Of a stretch of DNA of 64,000 nucleotides, positions 35,951-46,505 are shown in pieces. Each line of letters begins with the position of its first letter. The first letter of the stretch is position 1. The translations under genes and the position numbers were made by a program. Source of the stretch: Dryocosmus kuriphilus (taxonomy: Eukaryota > Arthropoda > Insecta > Hymenoptera > Cynipidae); contig CM076196.1 of the NCBI GenBank assembly GCA_038277395.1, positions 90,275,786-90,339,785 on the forward strand, read 5' to 3'. The notes under the pieces were generated by a model. It was not told where the DNA came from, searched no databases, and worked only from the letters and a program-made list of their open reading frames with translations.

Positions 35951-36430
35951 TCGCGTGAACGCAATGGTTACGCTACAGCGTAACCCTAAAGTAATCTTAA
36001 AGTAATCTCGCAATATAATTGGTACAAACAACAAATGAAATATTTAAGTTGTTTTAGTCATAATTCTATGTCAGATTTAACGTCAGAAAACGATGATGTA
36101 AATGCAAAAATTTGGTTTTTCATCAGTAGAAGTTAAAACACATTTTTAAGCATACGCCTGGGATACGGAAGTCTGACATGCAATATTGTATGCCAGGCTG
36201 CCGAAACCCAGGCGCATGCTTCAAAATGTTTGTTAACTTCTACCGCTGAAAAATCAAATTTTTGCATCTACATCGTCACGCTCTAACGTCGATTTTAGTG
36301 TAGAACTACAATTATAATATTTTAAATATTTATTTTATTGCATTGATTGATTATATTGCGAGGTTACTTTAAGATTACTTTATGATTACTTTAGGGTTAA
36401 CGCTGTAGCGTAAATTGCGTTAACGCGGTC
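35951..36430. mobile_element. Complete foldback (hairpin) element
   Basis: About 480 bp that folds on itself. The left arm starts GAACGCAATGGTTACGCTAC and the right arm ends with the complement GTAGCGTAAATTGCGTTAAC. Both arms also share TAAAGTAATC repeats, CGATGATGTA and the AAAAATTTG..TTTTTCA..GTAGAAGTTAA block, with the centre near CAATATTGTATGCC (about 36185). No coding capacity. It interrupts the first unit of the ~302-bp array. In the other contig the right arm is lacking. Confidence 0.75.
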
Positions 36431-37010
36431 CGCTAGGGTTTATTCAATGACTAATTTTTTTTCGATTTGCAAATTTTGCAAAAAATCGCAAAAGTTGATT
36501 TGAAAAAGAAAAAAAATGTCAAAAATTTGGTTTTGTAGCAAAATTTGCATTTATGAACTCAGCTCATTAGATCATTATGATTTCTATCGATTGAAACTAT
36601 AAGACTAGACATTTAGCCAGAATATTCGAATTTTAGAAATCGCAATTCACAGCGCTTTCGGTGTTGCTTCAAATTTCGATACCTCAAATTTGATGTATTA
36701 CAGTTAAATTTTTTTTGGCGATTAATAGTTTTAATGACAATAAGTCCTTATTGAATGATTAATTTTGTTTCGATTGGCAAATTTCGCAAACAAGTCAAAT
36801 AAGTTGATTTGAAAATAAAAAAAAAAATTTTATTTTGTGGCCAAAATTGCACGTCTGCACTCGATTAATTACGAAATTATGATTTCTATTAATTAAAATT
36901 ATAAATCTTATGAGACATTTTGTCAGAATATCAGAATTTGAGAAATCGTAATTCAAAGCGCCTTCAGTGTCTCTCCGAATTTCGACATCTCAAATTTTAT
37001 GTATTATTAC
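36431..37010. repeat. ~302-bp tandem units left of BEL element
   Basis: Remainder of unit 1 plus unit 2 (ATTAC at 36697-36701 to ATTAC at 37006-37010). Both share TTTCGATTGGCAAATTTCGC and AATTTCGATACCTCAAATTT type blocks. The last five bases are the BEL target duplication. Confidence 0.7.
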
Positions 37011-37671
37011 TGTTGCGCTGCGGATCGTAACACAGGGCAAGCTTACGTTTGCTTGTCGTTAGCGATTACTTCTTGGAACGTTTAAGAACAAGGATTTCTT
37101 AAATAAAATGTTGAATCGATTAAAGCTAAAATAATGTTTATTAAGAGGTAAATTCTGGTAGACTGATAGAATACAGTTAGTGTTTCGCGAGCGATTATTT
37201 AGTAGTTAGCCGATCAGAAGAGAGGGTTGTTCGTTAGGGTAGCTCTCGTTGTCGAATGACGATTTCAAGCGCAGAATCAATATTCAAGGTGGGAACGAGA
37301 AATGACAAATTGAAGTGGGGGTGATAGTGAAGCAGTTGATGACTTAGGTTTACAAATATAAACGCTCTGAAGTTCTGAGGATGAAACAGGCTGCAGGGTT
37401 GAGGATTAAGGGCCTAGCCGGGATATTAGAGAAAGTTACAGAGAGGTGACGAGCTGAACAATACCCTCAATAAAATTAGACATCTGTTTCTCGAAGTCGT
37501 AAACGCCTTGAAATAAGAAACTGCTAAAAAATCGACAAATATCAGCCTGACCGTTTTCAAATTATGAGATAATAAATCGCGCTTGCTGATGGAAAAGGAT
37601 AATCCTCAAAAATACAACTTTCAAGCAAAATAGTGAACGGCAAATCTATACATTATCGTTAAGCCGCAACA
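37011..37671 (-). repeat. BEL 3' LTR (contig 2)
   Basis: TGTTGCG to CGCAACA, 661 bp. The purine tract on minus lies at 37672-37685. Confidence 0.9.
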
Positions 37672-38324
37672 TGCAGCCCCCCTTTGAACGGTCACTTTCA
37701 AAATGCTCAGATCTTATTGTTTCTCAATAAAAAAATAGCGAAGGCTTAAAAGTGATTCGATTTTAAAGAATGATACGATTTACGCTTAAGGTACAATTTA
37801 CATAGACATTACATATATATTATGAGCTAGAGATGTAGCAAAGTATAAGAATAAATTATTTTTAGGCACTATGAAAAAATGGTTTACATGAGTACAAAAT
37901 CAATATAATAAATATTACTCCCTGTGGTGACCACCTGTTATAATTATTAATTTTACATTAATTATATTTCATATTTCAATATAATGATCAAATATCAAAT
38001 TAAATTAATTTCAAATATTATCTTCTCCAAAATAGTTTCGAGAATATTCTAGTCGGAGATTCGTCGATGGTTCAGCTAGCAATTCAGGTACAATACTTTG
38101 TCATGTACTTTCTAGAAATTCGTGCTTGGGTTTTTCCCATTGTCTGTTGCATTTCCCTTTCCCTTTTTCCTTCAATAACCTCGTCTCTAGGACCCTAGCT
38201 TATGTTCAGGTCAGTCAAGCCAGTCTCCGTTCGGTCGTCTGTTTGTACACTATTAGATGCTGAAATAAATTATCTTATATTTACAATCAAACTCTGTAAA
38301 GTTACTTCACTTACAAGCGAGCAC

Positions 38325-40088
38325 CTATACTCCCTTTAAATGCCAGACTTCACTTGTTGATTCGATTGGCAGTGCAGATACCTTCTTCACGCTGCGTTTG
38401 TACTCACCTCGAGCAGTTTTCACCGTAACCACTCGGACCACATCATCATTACCAGGGTGAAGTGCAATGATACGACCAAGAATCCATTGCATTGAAGGAA
38501 CATTGTCTTCATGCAGGGTAACGAGATCGCCAATCTTCACGTTGGTAGTTTCGTCCCTGTGCCATTTCTTCTTGACGTTTAACGAGTGCAGGTACTCCTT
38601 GTACCAACGTCTCTAAAAATGTTGGCGCATCTGTTATACATGCTGCCAAGACGATAAACGTCCTGAAGGAATATGTTCCAAGTTTTGTTCTGGCATGCTT
38701 GCAAATGAGTCACCAATGAGGAAGTGACCAGGAGTGAGAGCGGCTACATCATTGGGATCGGAAAGGATGGGAGTTCTTGGAAGTGAATTAGAATTGCTTC
38801 TACCTCAATTGCAAAAGTCAATAATTCATCGTATTGCAATAATTTTCCGCCAATCACGCGAAGCATGTGGTGCTTAAACGATTTTACTGCAGCCTCCCAG
38901 AGCCCACCAAAGTGGGGAGATCTGGGAGGGATAAAATGCCACGCGATATTTTTCTCGGCAAGAGTTCTTTTCACAGATTCATTGTGAGTTTGTGATTGCA
39001 ATAAATTTTGAATGTCTTCGATTTCGTTTTTGGCACCCAAAAAATTTGTGCCATTATCCGAATATAGATCAGAGCTCTTACCCCTTCTATTAAAAATCGA
39101 GAGAGAGCCGCTAAAAAGGCTTCGGTTGTCAGGTCAGCCACAAGCTCGATGTGAATTGCTTTGGTTGCGAGACATACAAAGATAGCTGTATAAATTTTAA
39201 CCTTTGTTCGGTTGCGATGTCGTTTCTTCTTTTATATAAAAAGGACTACAATAGTCAATTCCCGAAGCTAGGAAAGCGCGATTAAGAGAGATGCGACTTT
39301 TTGGGAGATTTCCTATCGGGTACTGCGGTGTCGCAGGTTTAGCACGTGTACAGATAACGCATTTGTGAATCACGTTTTTTACTATCTTTCGTCCGTTTAT
39401 AATCCAGAAATCTCTGTGGAGAGCATTAATCGTAGCTTGTATGCCTCCATGCATCATTTTTATGTCTTCTTCGCGAATTACAATTTTTGTCAAATGATTA
39501 TCTTGTGGCAGCGAAGCTGGATGTTTTTGTCAGTAGGGAAGGTCAGCTTTGTTTTATCTACCGCCTACACGCAAAACGCCTTCTGAATCAATAAATGAGG
39601 GCCAAAGGAGCTAGTTTGCCTTCTAAGGGTCGCTTCGATTAAAAAATTTTTAATTCCTGAGGAAACGCTTCGAGTTGAATAATTTTGATTATTTTCGTTA
39701 GCCCATTTTTCAATTCTTGAATTGAGAATTCACCCAGTAATTTTTCGTCAGATTTCGCGTTGTGAGTGACTCGTAAGAAAAATGCTGCTAATCGCTTTAA
39801 TTCATAGAAAGAGGAAAATTGATCAAAAAAGTTTGAATTTTCAATTTTTGATTGCGTGCTTTTTGTTCCGATTTGTGTAACGTGTGATACAATTGCACGC
39901 CTTTCTGGTATTTCTACAATTTTCAATTCAGATCGAGGCCAGGGGGTTTCGTTTTTGCTTAGCCATGAAGGACCGCTCTCCCAGAGATCTGAATTGACAA
40001 ATTCGCTAGGCAGAAGCCCACGAGACACGAGGGCAGCAGGATTACCTTCTGAGCGTACATGCCGCCACTCACAAGAACTTGAGATTTT
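38325..40088 (-). pseudogene. BEL pol remnant (RNase H end, integrase, C-terminal domain), contig 2
   Basis: Pieces in order on minus: RNase H end and linker (39639-40088, with SSCEWRHVRSEGNPA and then WPRSELKIVEIPERRAIVS), integrase HHCC and first catalytic Asp (39197-39493), integrase Glu block GGLWEAAVKSF (38744-39040), and the C-terminal domain (38325-38540). In this contig the second-Asp block (near 39040-39075) joins the frame of the Glu part, showing that the breaks are small indels. RNase H here has GNPAAL where contig 1 has GNPADL; Asp is the usual family residue. Confidence 0.88.
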
Positions 40089-41551
40089 TTAGATTTCTGC
40101 AATCGCGGGCGTTATAACATTTTCGGACTGTACACTATTTTTTAAAGATATCGCTTTTACTTGAGCAGATTTGACGGATTTTTCGCTTTCGGTATGCAAT
40201 AAAGAATGATGTCTTTTATCGCATGATTTGCAATGACTCGATCTGCAGTCCCCCACGCGGTGATTTGACTTAAAGCAATTATAACACAGATTTGCCCTTT
40301 TCACAACGTTTATATGCTCAGAAACCGTCGCATGCACGAGGGACTTACAGCATTGTGTAACGTGGGAACCCTTACATAAATGGCAGAACGGTTTCACTCG
40401 TGTAGCATACGCGAATAGATTTCGATGATTATCATTTTGTCCGAGTTGCCGTCGATTAAATTTTTGATTATTTTGAGGAACCTTCGAATTAAATTTATCC
40501 GATTAATCAAGTTTTTTGCTTTTTGTTATCTTATGAGCTTCAAGCACTTTGCGTCGAGAATGCAGAAAGGCGAGCAATTTGTTTACAGTTGGAAGCGCGA
40601 CTCCTTGAGTCTCTTCCTTCCATTTAAGACGCGATTGTGAATCTAATTTTGAGTCGATTAGATAAATGGCAAAGGGTTCCAAAAAAGGTTCGCTTAGAGC
40701 TTCAAGAGCACGATAGGGCTTTGTCGCATTATCCAAAATATCTCCTAGCGCAGCCGCCGATGAATTTTGACAAGGAGATAGCTCAAAAAGGGCTAGCGTT
40801 CGATTGTTAATTACCGCCGTGGGGTCATTATAGTACTTTTCTAAAATATATCAAGCTACTCCATAATTCGTTGAAGTAGTCTCTAAAGATTCGACCTTTT
40901 CTGCTGCCTTTTCTACTAGGAACGATCGCAGATACATTAATTTTTCGGAATCGGTGAATTTTCGATTGCTATAAACTGCCGATTTAAAAGTATCACTGAA
41001 ACCAGGTCATTTTTCGTATGAGCCTTCGAATTTAGGTCAATCCATTTTTGGAACTCGATAAGTCGCTTCGACGGTTTCATTTACTGGATGATCTATAAGA
41101 GATATACCATGTCCAGTAGCATTAAATCTTCCCGAATTATGTGATGCCGCGTTTTGAGTTGAAGGATCGGAATTTGAGCTAACTGGACCGTGTAAAAGAA
41201 TTAAAGTCTGAGAGTTTCTGGATTGCACAAGTGACGCATTAGACGCATTATCAGCCGCGAGAATTGCCTTAGCCTTCCCGATCGCGAAACAAACTTCATC
41301 CTCAAAGTCACTTCTCTTCTTATCTTCCGTAATTAAATCCGTTTCCGAAACGAACGATTCGATTTTGCGATTGAATTGTATTAAAAAGATCGTCAATGCT
41401 TTTTACTCTCACGAACTTTTCTCGTAATACCTCTACAATTATCTCGCTTGCTGGCCTTTCAACACAATTTTTTTAATTTTGTTACTTTTGTCTTTAGAGT
41501 AGCACGCTCTCGCACGAGTTTTTTATAAGCCGCAACGTTTTCTGGATCCAT
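40089..41551 (-). pseudogene. BEL gag remnant, contig 2
   Basis: Starts at ATG (41551) with MDPENVAAYKKLVRERATL and runs about 485 codons to the deletion junction. Middle blocks are typical BEL gag (Gly-Ser-Tyr-Glu-Lys followed by Pro-Gly-Phe near 41010; TATA-free AT-rich codons), including ALFELSPCQNSSAAALGDIL (near 40760). The end carries three Cys/His knuckles (40300-40397, 40220-40300). Defects: frame change near 41470, TGA codons near 41037 and 41005 replacing family Leu/Trp positions, a TAA at 40503, and TAA at 40089. Gag would form the particle; this one cannot be made as one chain. Confidence 0.85.
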
Positions 41552-42167
41552 TTTGAACAACAATTATTGTTTTGCGAAATAAAATAGAACAATTACATGG
41601 AAATAGTGACCCAGATAACAAGCATGAAAGACTTAAATTTACGTTGGTCGACTTGGGCTGAGTTGTTTCTATTGCTGGGCTGATAAAGGCCGCGCTGCTG
41701 ATATGCTGCGATTCAATGGTATCCAAAGATGTTCAATTCGATTTTGAATTTTTTTCGATCAGTCTGCTTCCATCCGTGCGATATGAGGTTGGAGGATCTC
41801 TGTTGTTAATATCTTGTATGAGTCAGTGCACGATTTATAATTGCATGGAGCTCGATACACACTTCACAGTTCCGTTTTCATTGAAAAGCTCACTTTTGAA
41901 TTGATTCAATCTCACTAAAGTGTCACTTTTTTCTATTAGGTTCACCAATTCGTTAAAATTCGGTATTGTTTGATATTTGAAGCATAAATGATTGTTCCAT
42001 CACGTTTTCGTCAAAGTTCATTGATAGGCGCTTGTTATTTTCAAATTCGATATTCGTTATTTGTTTTCGTTATTCGTTTTCGTTATTCGATTACGTTATT
42101 TTAATCATTCGCGACTGTATTCTATCCATAGGTTCGCTATATGAATAATTTTACTTTAAACTCACAA

Positions 42168-42185
42168 ATCCGGCTCGAAGGACCA
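42168..42185 (-). promoter_or_regulatory. BEL primer-binding site, tRNA-Tyr type
   Basis: The plus strand reads ATCCGGCTCGAAGGACCA, which equals the 3' end of eukaryotic tRNA-Tyr (acceptor stem ending UCGAAGGA) plus CCA. It lies two bases inside the 5' LTR on the element strand, exactly where a primer-binding site belongs. The same 18 bases are at 52561-52578. Confidence 0.85.
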
Positions 42186-42187
42186 TA

Positions 42188-42846
42188 TCTTGCGCTGCGG
42201 ATCGCGACACAGGACAAGCTTACGTTTGCTTGTCGTTAGAGATCACTCCTTGGAAATTTTAAGAACAAGGATCTCTTAAATAAATCGCTGAATCGATTAG
42301 AGGTAAAATAATTTTTATTAAGAGGTAAATTACGGTAGACTGATGGAATACAGTTAGTGTTTCTCGAGCGATTATTTAGTAGTTAGCCGATCAGAAGAGA
42401 GGGTTGTTCGATAGGGTAGTTCTCGGTGTCGACTGACGATTTCAAGCGCAGGATCGATATTCAAGGTGGGATCAAAAAATGAACGATTTAATTGGCGGTG
42501 CTAGTGACGCAGTTGATCACGTAGATTTACAAATATAAACGCTCTGAAGTTCTGAGTACTAAACAGGCTGAAGTGTTGAGGATTAAGTGCCTAGCCGGGA
42601 TATTAGAGAAAGTTACAGAGAGGCGACGAGCTGAACAATACCCTCAATAAAATTAGACATCTGTTTCTCGAAGTCGTAAACGTCTTGATATAAGAAATTC
42701 CTAGAAACAACAAATATCTGCCTGACCGTGGTCAAATTATGAGATAATAAATCGCGCTTGCTGATAGAAAAGGATAATCCTCAAAAATACAACTTTCAAG
42801 CAAAATAGTGAACGGCAGATCTATACATTATCGTTAAGCCGCAACA
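42188..42846 (-). repeat. BEL 5' LTR (contig 2)
   Basis: 659 bp. The inner end reads TCTTGCG instead of TGTTGCG, so one base of the terminal inverted repeat is mutated; the outer end CGCAACA is intact. Confidence 0.9.
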
Positions 42847-42847
42847 A

Positions 42848-43150
42848 ATTACGGTTCAATGTTTTTGTGAGTCTATACTTTTAATGATAAGAAATTTCAA
42901 ATCGACACTTAATTTTGTTTATAATTCCAGATTTCGCAAAAATTTGTAAAGGTTCATTTGAAAAAAAGAAATTCAAAAATTTAATTTCGTGGCCAAATTT
43001 ACACATCCAAACTCGACTGAGTAGAAAATTATGATTTCGATCGATGAAAACTATAAATTTGCAAAGATTTTTTCCAACTTATTAGAATTTGAGAAATTGA
43101 AATTCAAAGCGCCACGGTGTAGTTTCGAATTTCGATATGTCAAAACCAAA
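42848..43150. repeat. ~302-bp tandem unit right of BEL element
   Basis: Third unit of the array, starting with the ATTAC duplication. It aligns throughout with 20311-20612 (shared GATTTCGCAAA, GTGGCCAAA, AAATTATGATTTC, GAGAAATTG.AATTCAAAGCGCC) with moderate divergence. The other contig copy is 53240-53540. Confidence 0.7.
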
Positions 43151-44479
43151 GTCTACAGTGCCATGAAATTTCCCATGCTAGGCGAGTTTATCAAGTGACT
43201 TTCAAAGTCACATGTAGGAAAAAAGTGATGAAACGATATATGACCTTGTAGGGTAACGACAAAAACTCAAAAATCGTCAATTTCCACTTTTTCTTGTTAC
43301 GCTTAAATCATCAACTTTTTAGCATAGTGAATCGATAAAACCCTCAGTTTTGCATTAATTGCGGTATAAACTAGTGGCCAATCAATTGCTAATGCAAAAA
43401 GTCGTCCAAATAGGGTAGATCGATAAAACTGAAAATTTAAACATTGAAAGAATCGTATATTAAACTCAGCAATGTATCTCAACGTCAAAACTGACTGCTG
43501 ATTTAACTCATATGGTTGGTCATTTGATATGGATGGATGTTTAAGGGTGGAGGAGGGATAATAAAAAAATATATACATTCTCATTCTATAAAGTGTACAC
43601 AAGAATTCAGTCATATTTGATAAAAAAATAATGACAGCTATAATTGCAATAGTTTATAGAGTCACGGAAAAAAACCTGAGAATTTTGTTTATAGAAACAC
43701 AGAAACACTACGATCATGATTATTAGTTTCAATTGTCGATTGTTTTCTTGTCTGCAGAGAAAATTAATGATTGTCGGTGAGAAAAGGAGTGAAATAAAAA
43801 AACCCACCTACAACACCCAATTAAACATCTCAATATTCAAAATAAAGGCTGAGGATGGATGCCCCAAAATGTTCTTTTGCATTCTGAAACTTTCTCTTTT
43901 GCTTACAACTCACTTTTCGAAATCTCTTTTCAAGCAATTAAGAATTTTTGAACCATCTTTTCAAAAATTCCTCTCCTGCCTTTATCTTTCCAAACTTCCC
44001 GCCCACTTTCCCAATATTACATTCTTCATACACATCTGGTTAATTTTCCATCAACGTTGCTGTACAATATAACGAACGGATAAAAAAACTCCAAACCAAT
44101 TCAGAAACTTTTATATCCTCTTTCAATTTTTCTTTTCGCCTTCTTCCGAATATAAAGAAACGTGACCCTCTCAACCTCATTCTTTCGCTTCCCCTCCCCC
44201 AAATATAACATTTTAAATGTTTAAAATAAAGTTTCAGTATTAAGGCGAAGCAATGTTTTTCTGCAACTTTACGCCTTTCTTTTCCGCTTATGAAAGTTGT
44301 GAAATCAAAAAAAGAAAGGCTAAGATCAGAATTACACGTGAAGCAATATAGCTATTTATAATTATTAAATGTTCAATGCAAAACCTACTATTTCTAAAAC
44401 CCTGTTTCCTTCCTTCCGTAATTCCGGACCACTATCCAATGTAGCATTTTCCGAACATGACTTGTAAATTTTCCATCAT
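43151..44479. repeat. Non-coding; degenerate AAGCCTTTC..GTTGTGAAAT units
   Basis: No gene recognised. From about 43820 diverged units appear (near 43830-43930 and 44205-44350) that resemble the outer arm of the foldback at 44480, sharing ATAACATTTT, AAAATAAAG and CGCTTA.GAA.GTTGTGAAAT. The frames at 43303-43614 and 43716-44072 have no recognisable domain. Confidence 0.45.
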
Positions 44480-44858
44480 CGATGGTATACACTAAAAACT
44501 TACAAATAGAATTAAGAAATTCTTTCACTCCTCCCCCTCCCAACATAACATTTTCAAAGTTCAAAATAAAGGTTAAGGATTGATGTCCCACAATGTTTGT
44601 CTGTAATTTTAAGCCTTCCTTTTTCGCTTACGAAGGTTGTGAAATCGAAAGAAAGGCCAAGATCCATGTTGCACGTGCAAAAATATATGCAATTAATAAA
44701 TTCTAAATACCGCCTCATTTCTTGGAAATAGCCCGAAATATCATCGAATGCTAATCTGCCATTTCAAGCCTTTCTTTTTCGCTTACGAAGGTTGTGAAAT
44801 AGACACAGAAAGGCTAATTTCAGCATGTCATGTGTGGAATTTGGAAGGTAAAGAACAA

Positions 44859-45034
44859 GCGTACGCCCCAAAGAACGTTTTCCTCAAAAAACGTTCGCCC
44901 AAAAAAACGTTCGCTTCAAAAAGCGTTCTCCCCGATAAACGTTCGCGCAAAAAAGCGTTCGCCCCAAAAAACGTTTGCCCCAAAAAACGATCGCCTCAAA
45001 AGAACTTCGCCCCAAAAAGCATTCGCCCCTTTCA
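44859..45034. repeat. 16-bp minisatellite, 11 units (left arm)
   Basis: Eleven contiguous 16-bp units, consensus ACGTTCGCCCCAAAAA, in exact phase from 44859 to 45034. They vary by 1-4 bases. Because 16 is not a multiple of 3, all three frames give the same Lys/Arg/Ser/Pro-rich peptide in rotation, which explains several long but meaningless ORFs here. Confidence 0.85.
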
Positions 45035-45944
45035 AGTCCTTGGCGGCTCCTTGTATAAAAAAAAATACTCACGCGTGGGTTTACTCGAACGTAAATATCA
45101 AAAAACTTTGAAGGGATACCCGCACTTGCATGGCAAATTTTCCAAAATTGCTGTTAAGGAAAATGTGTCAATAGCAGAACATAGTAATATCCCCACTGTT
45201 TCAATATAACAACACGTCCTTTTAATGGAACATGTTTTTTTTTTAATGAACATGCGCTTTTTAACAATTGAAATAATGAAAAGAATATTTCAAACAAGAT
45301 TTTGTTTCAAAGAAAAGAATATGTCATTTTACAAGTTTTTTGATTTTACTGCCCCAATAAAGGGACATAAGAATACCACGTTTTATGTTTCTCTGTTGGA
45401 ACCGTAGAGATATTACTATGTTCTGCTATTGGGACAGTTACATTAAACTTGAACAGTTGCGAATTTAAGAATTCTGTTCTCATAATACTCACTAAATCAC
45501 ATTCATAAAAATTTCAATTGCCGCTAAACCATATCTTCAACAACTTTTATGTCTTTGTTTCTTTTTTACAAAAGTTCCGGAATTACAAATAAAATGCTAT
45601 TTCTCGAAACAAAATGTTCAAAGAGTGATGCTACTTATGACGTTCGTTATTCTCATTTCCATTGTATATTGTGCAATCACTGTTAAATATTGTGCTTTCA
45701 AGTGTTTGATAACTAGTTGTATTGAGAAGTGAACAAATATGTGACTTTTTGCAACTTCGAAAACCTCCTAATTATTATTTGTGTAATTTTGAATAAACCC
45801 TTTTGATTTTATATTTTTTGTTAATGAAAGAAAAATCTAATAAGAAAACTATCTTCAAGCTAATCATATTAATACTTCACTCTTCTAAATTAGTTGTCAA
45901 AATGAAGTGAACGAACTTCGCCCTCATCAAGGGTCGCTAAGGAC

Positions 45945-46140
45945 TTGAAAGGGGGGCGAATGCTTTTTGGGGCGAAGTTTTTTCGAGGTGAACGCTTTCT
46001 GGGGCAAAAAACTTTTTGAGGCGATCGTTTTTTGGGGCAAACGTTTTTTTGGGGCGAACGCTTTTTGCGCGAACGTTTATCGGGGAGAACGCTTTTTGAA
46101 GCGAACGTTTTTTTGGGCGAACGTTTTTTGAGGAAAACGT
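45945..46140. repeat. 16-bp minisatellite, inverted (right arm)
   Basis: Reverse complement of the left-arm array with about one extra unit and a few indels. Right-arm units read TTTTTGGGGCGAACGT on the plus strand. Confidence 0.8.
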
Positions 46141-46505
46141 TTCCACACATGACATGCTGAAATTAGCCTTTCTGTGTCTATTTCACACACCTTCGTAAGG
46201 AAAAAAAGAATTGCTTGAAATGGGAGAATAGCATTCGATGATATTTCGGGCTATTTCCAAGAAATGAGGCGGTATTTAGAATTTATTAATTGCATACATT
46301 CTTGCACGTGCAACACAAATCTTGACCTCTCTTTCGATTTCACAACCTTCCTAAGCGAAAAAAGGAAGGCTTAAAATTACAGACAAACATTGTGGGACAT
46401 CAATCCTTAGCCTTTATTTTAAATACATTGAAAATGTTATATTGGGAGGGGGAGGAGTGAAAAAACATCTTAATTTTATTTGTGTGTTTTGGGTTATACC
46501 TTCAA

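Larger units (their letters stand above)
24534..40430. repeat. Second copy of 8547-24033 (contig overlap)
   Basis: Collinear with 8547-24033 from its first to its last base. Most differences are 1-2 base changes in homopolymers, with some SNPs and a few larger indels (about 100 bp of low-complexity sequence extra near 24756-24855; about 240 bp extra near 36285-36530; small losses near 34170-34230 and 34325-34400). Best explained as unmerged haplotype or overlapping contig rather than a genomic tandem duplication. Confidence 0.9.
37011..42846 (-). mobile_element. BEL/Pao LTR retrotransposon, complete but internally deleted
   Basis: 5.84 kb between two ~660-bp LTRs in minus orientation, with 5-bp target duplication ATTAC (37006-37010 and 42848-42852, the latter after one extra A that the third contig lacks). 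Order on minus: 5' LTR, primer-binding site for tRNA-Tyr, ~615-bp leader, gag, gag/RNase H deletion junction, integrase, DUF5641-like domain, purine tract, 3' LTR. BEL/Pao elements normally make 5-bp duplications. The two LTRs differ at several dozen positions by eye, so the insertion is old. Gag and pol carry stops and frameshifts. Confidence 0.93.
44480..46505. mobile_element. 2-kb foldback element with minisatellite in both arms
   Basis: The left arm (about 44480-45045) and right arm (about 45940-46505) are near-perfect reverse complements, including the outer GAGTGAAAGAA/CTCCTCCCCCTCCCAA block, TTTCTTGGAAATAGCCCGAA, and a 16-bp minisatellite. The ~890-bp loop has no recognisable gene; the small frame at 45225-45407 has no domain. 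Long-armed hairpins of this kind are typical of foldback/MITE-like DNA elements. A near-identical copy lies at 54872-56888 in the overlapping contig. Confidence 0.8.

Noticed and set aside
24534..40430. Biological 15.9-kb tandem duplication
   Set aside because: Copy boundaries coincide with gap edges and the second overlap shows the same behaviour, which points to unmerged contigs.
42168..42185. tRNA-Tyr gene fragment
   Set aside because: Only the 18 terminal bases including the post-transcriptional CCA are present, next to an LTR, so it is a primer-binding site.
43303..44072. Two ~100-codon frames right of the BEL element
   Set aside because: No motif, AT-driven composition, and the frames are not kept the same in the overlapping contig.
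44859..45034. CRISPR-like array
   Set aside because: Units are contiguous without spacers and the context is a eukaryotic foldback element.
44748..45209. 153-codon Lys/Arg/Ser/Pro-rich frame, and similar ones at 45890-46155, 55210-55484 and 56299-56650
   Set aside because: Translation of the 16-bp minisatellite; every frame and both strands give comparable repetitive peptides.
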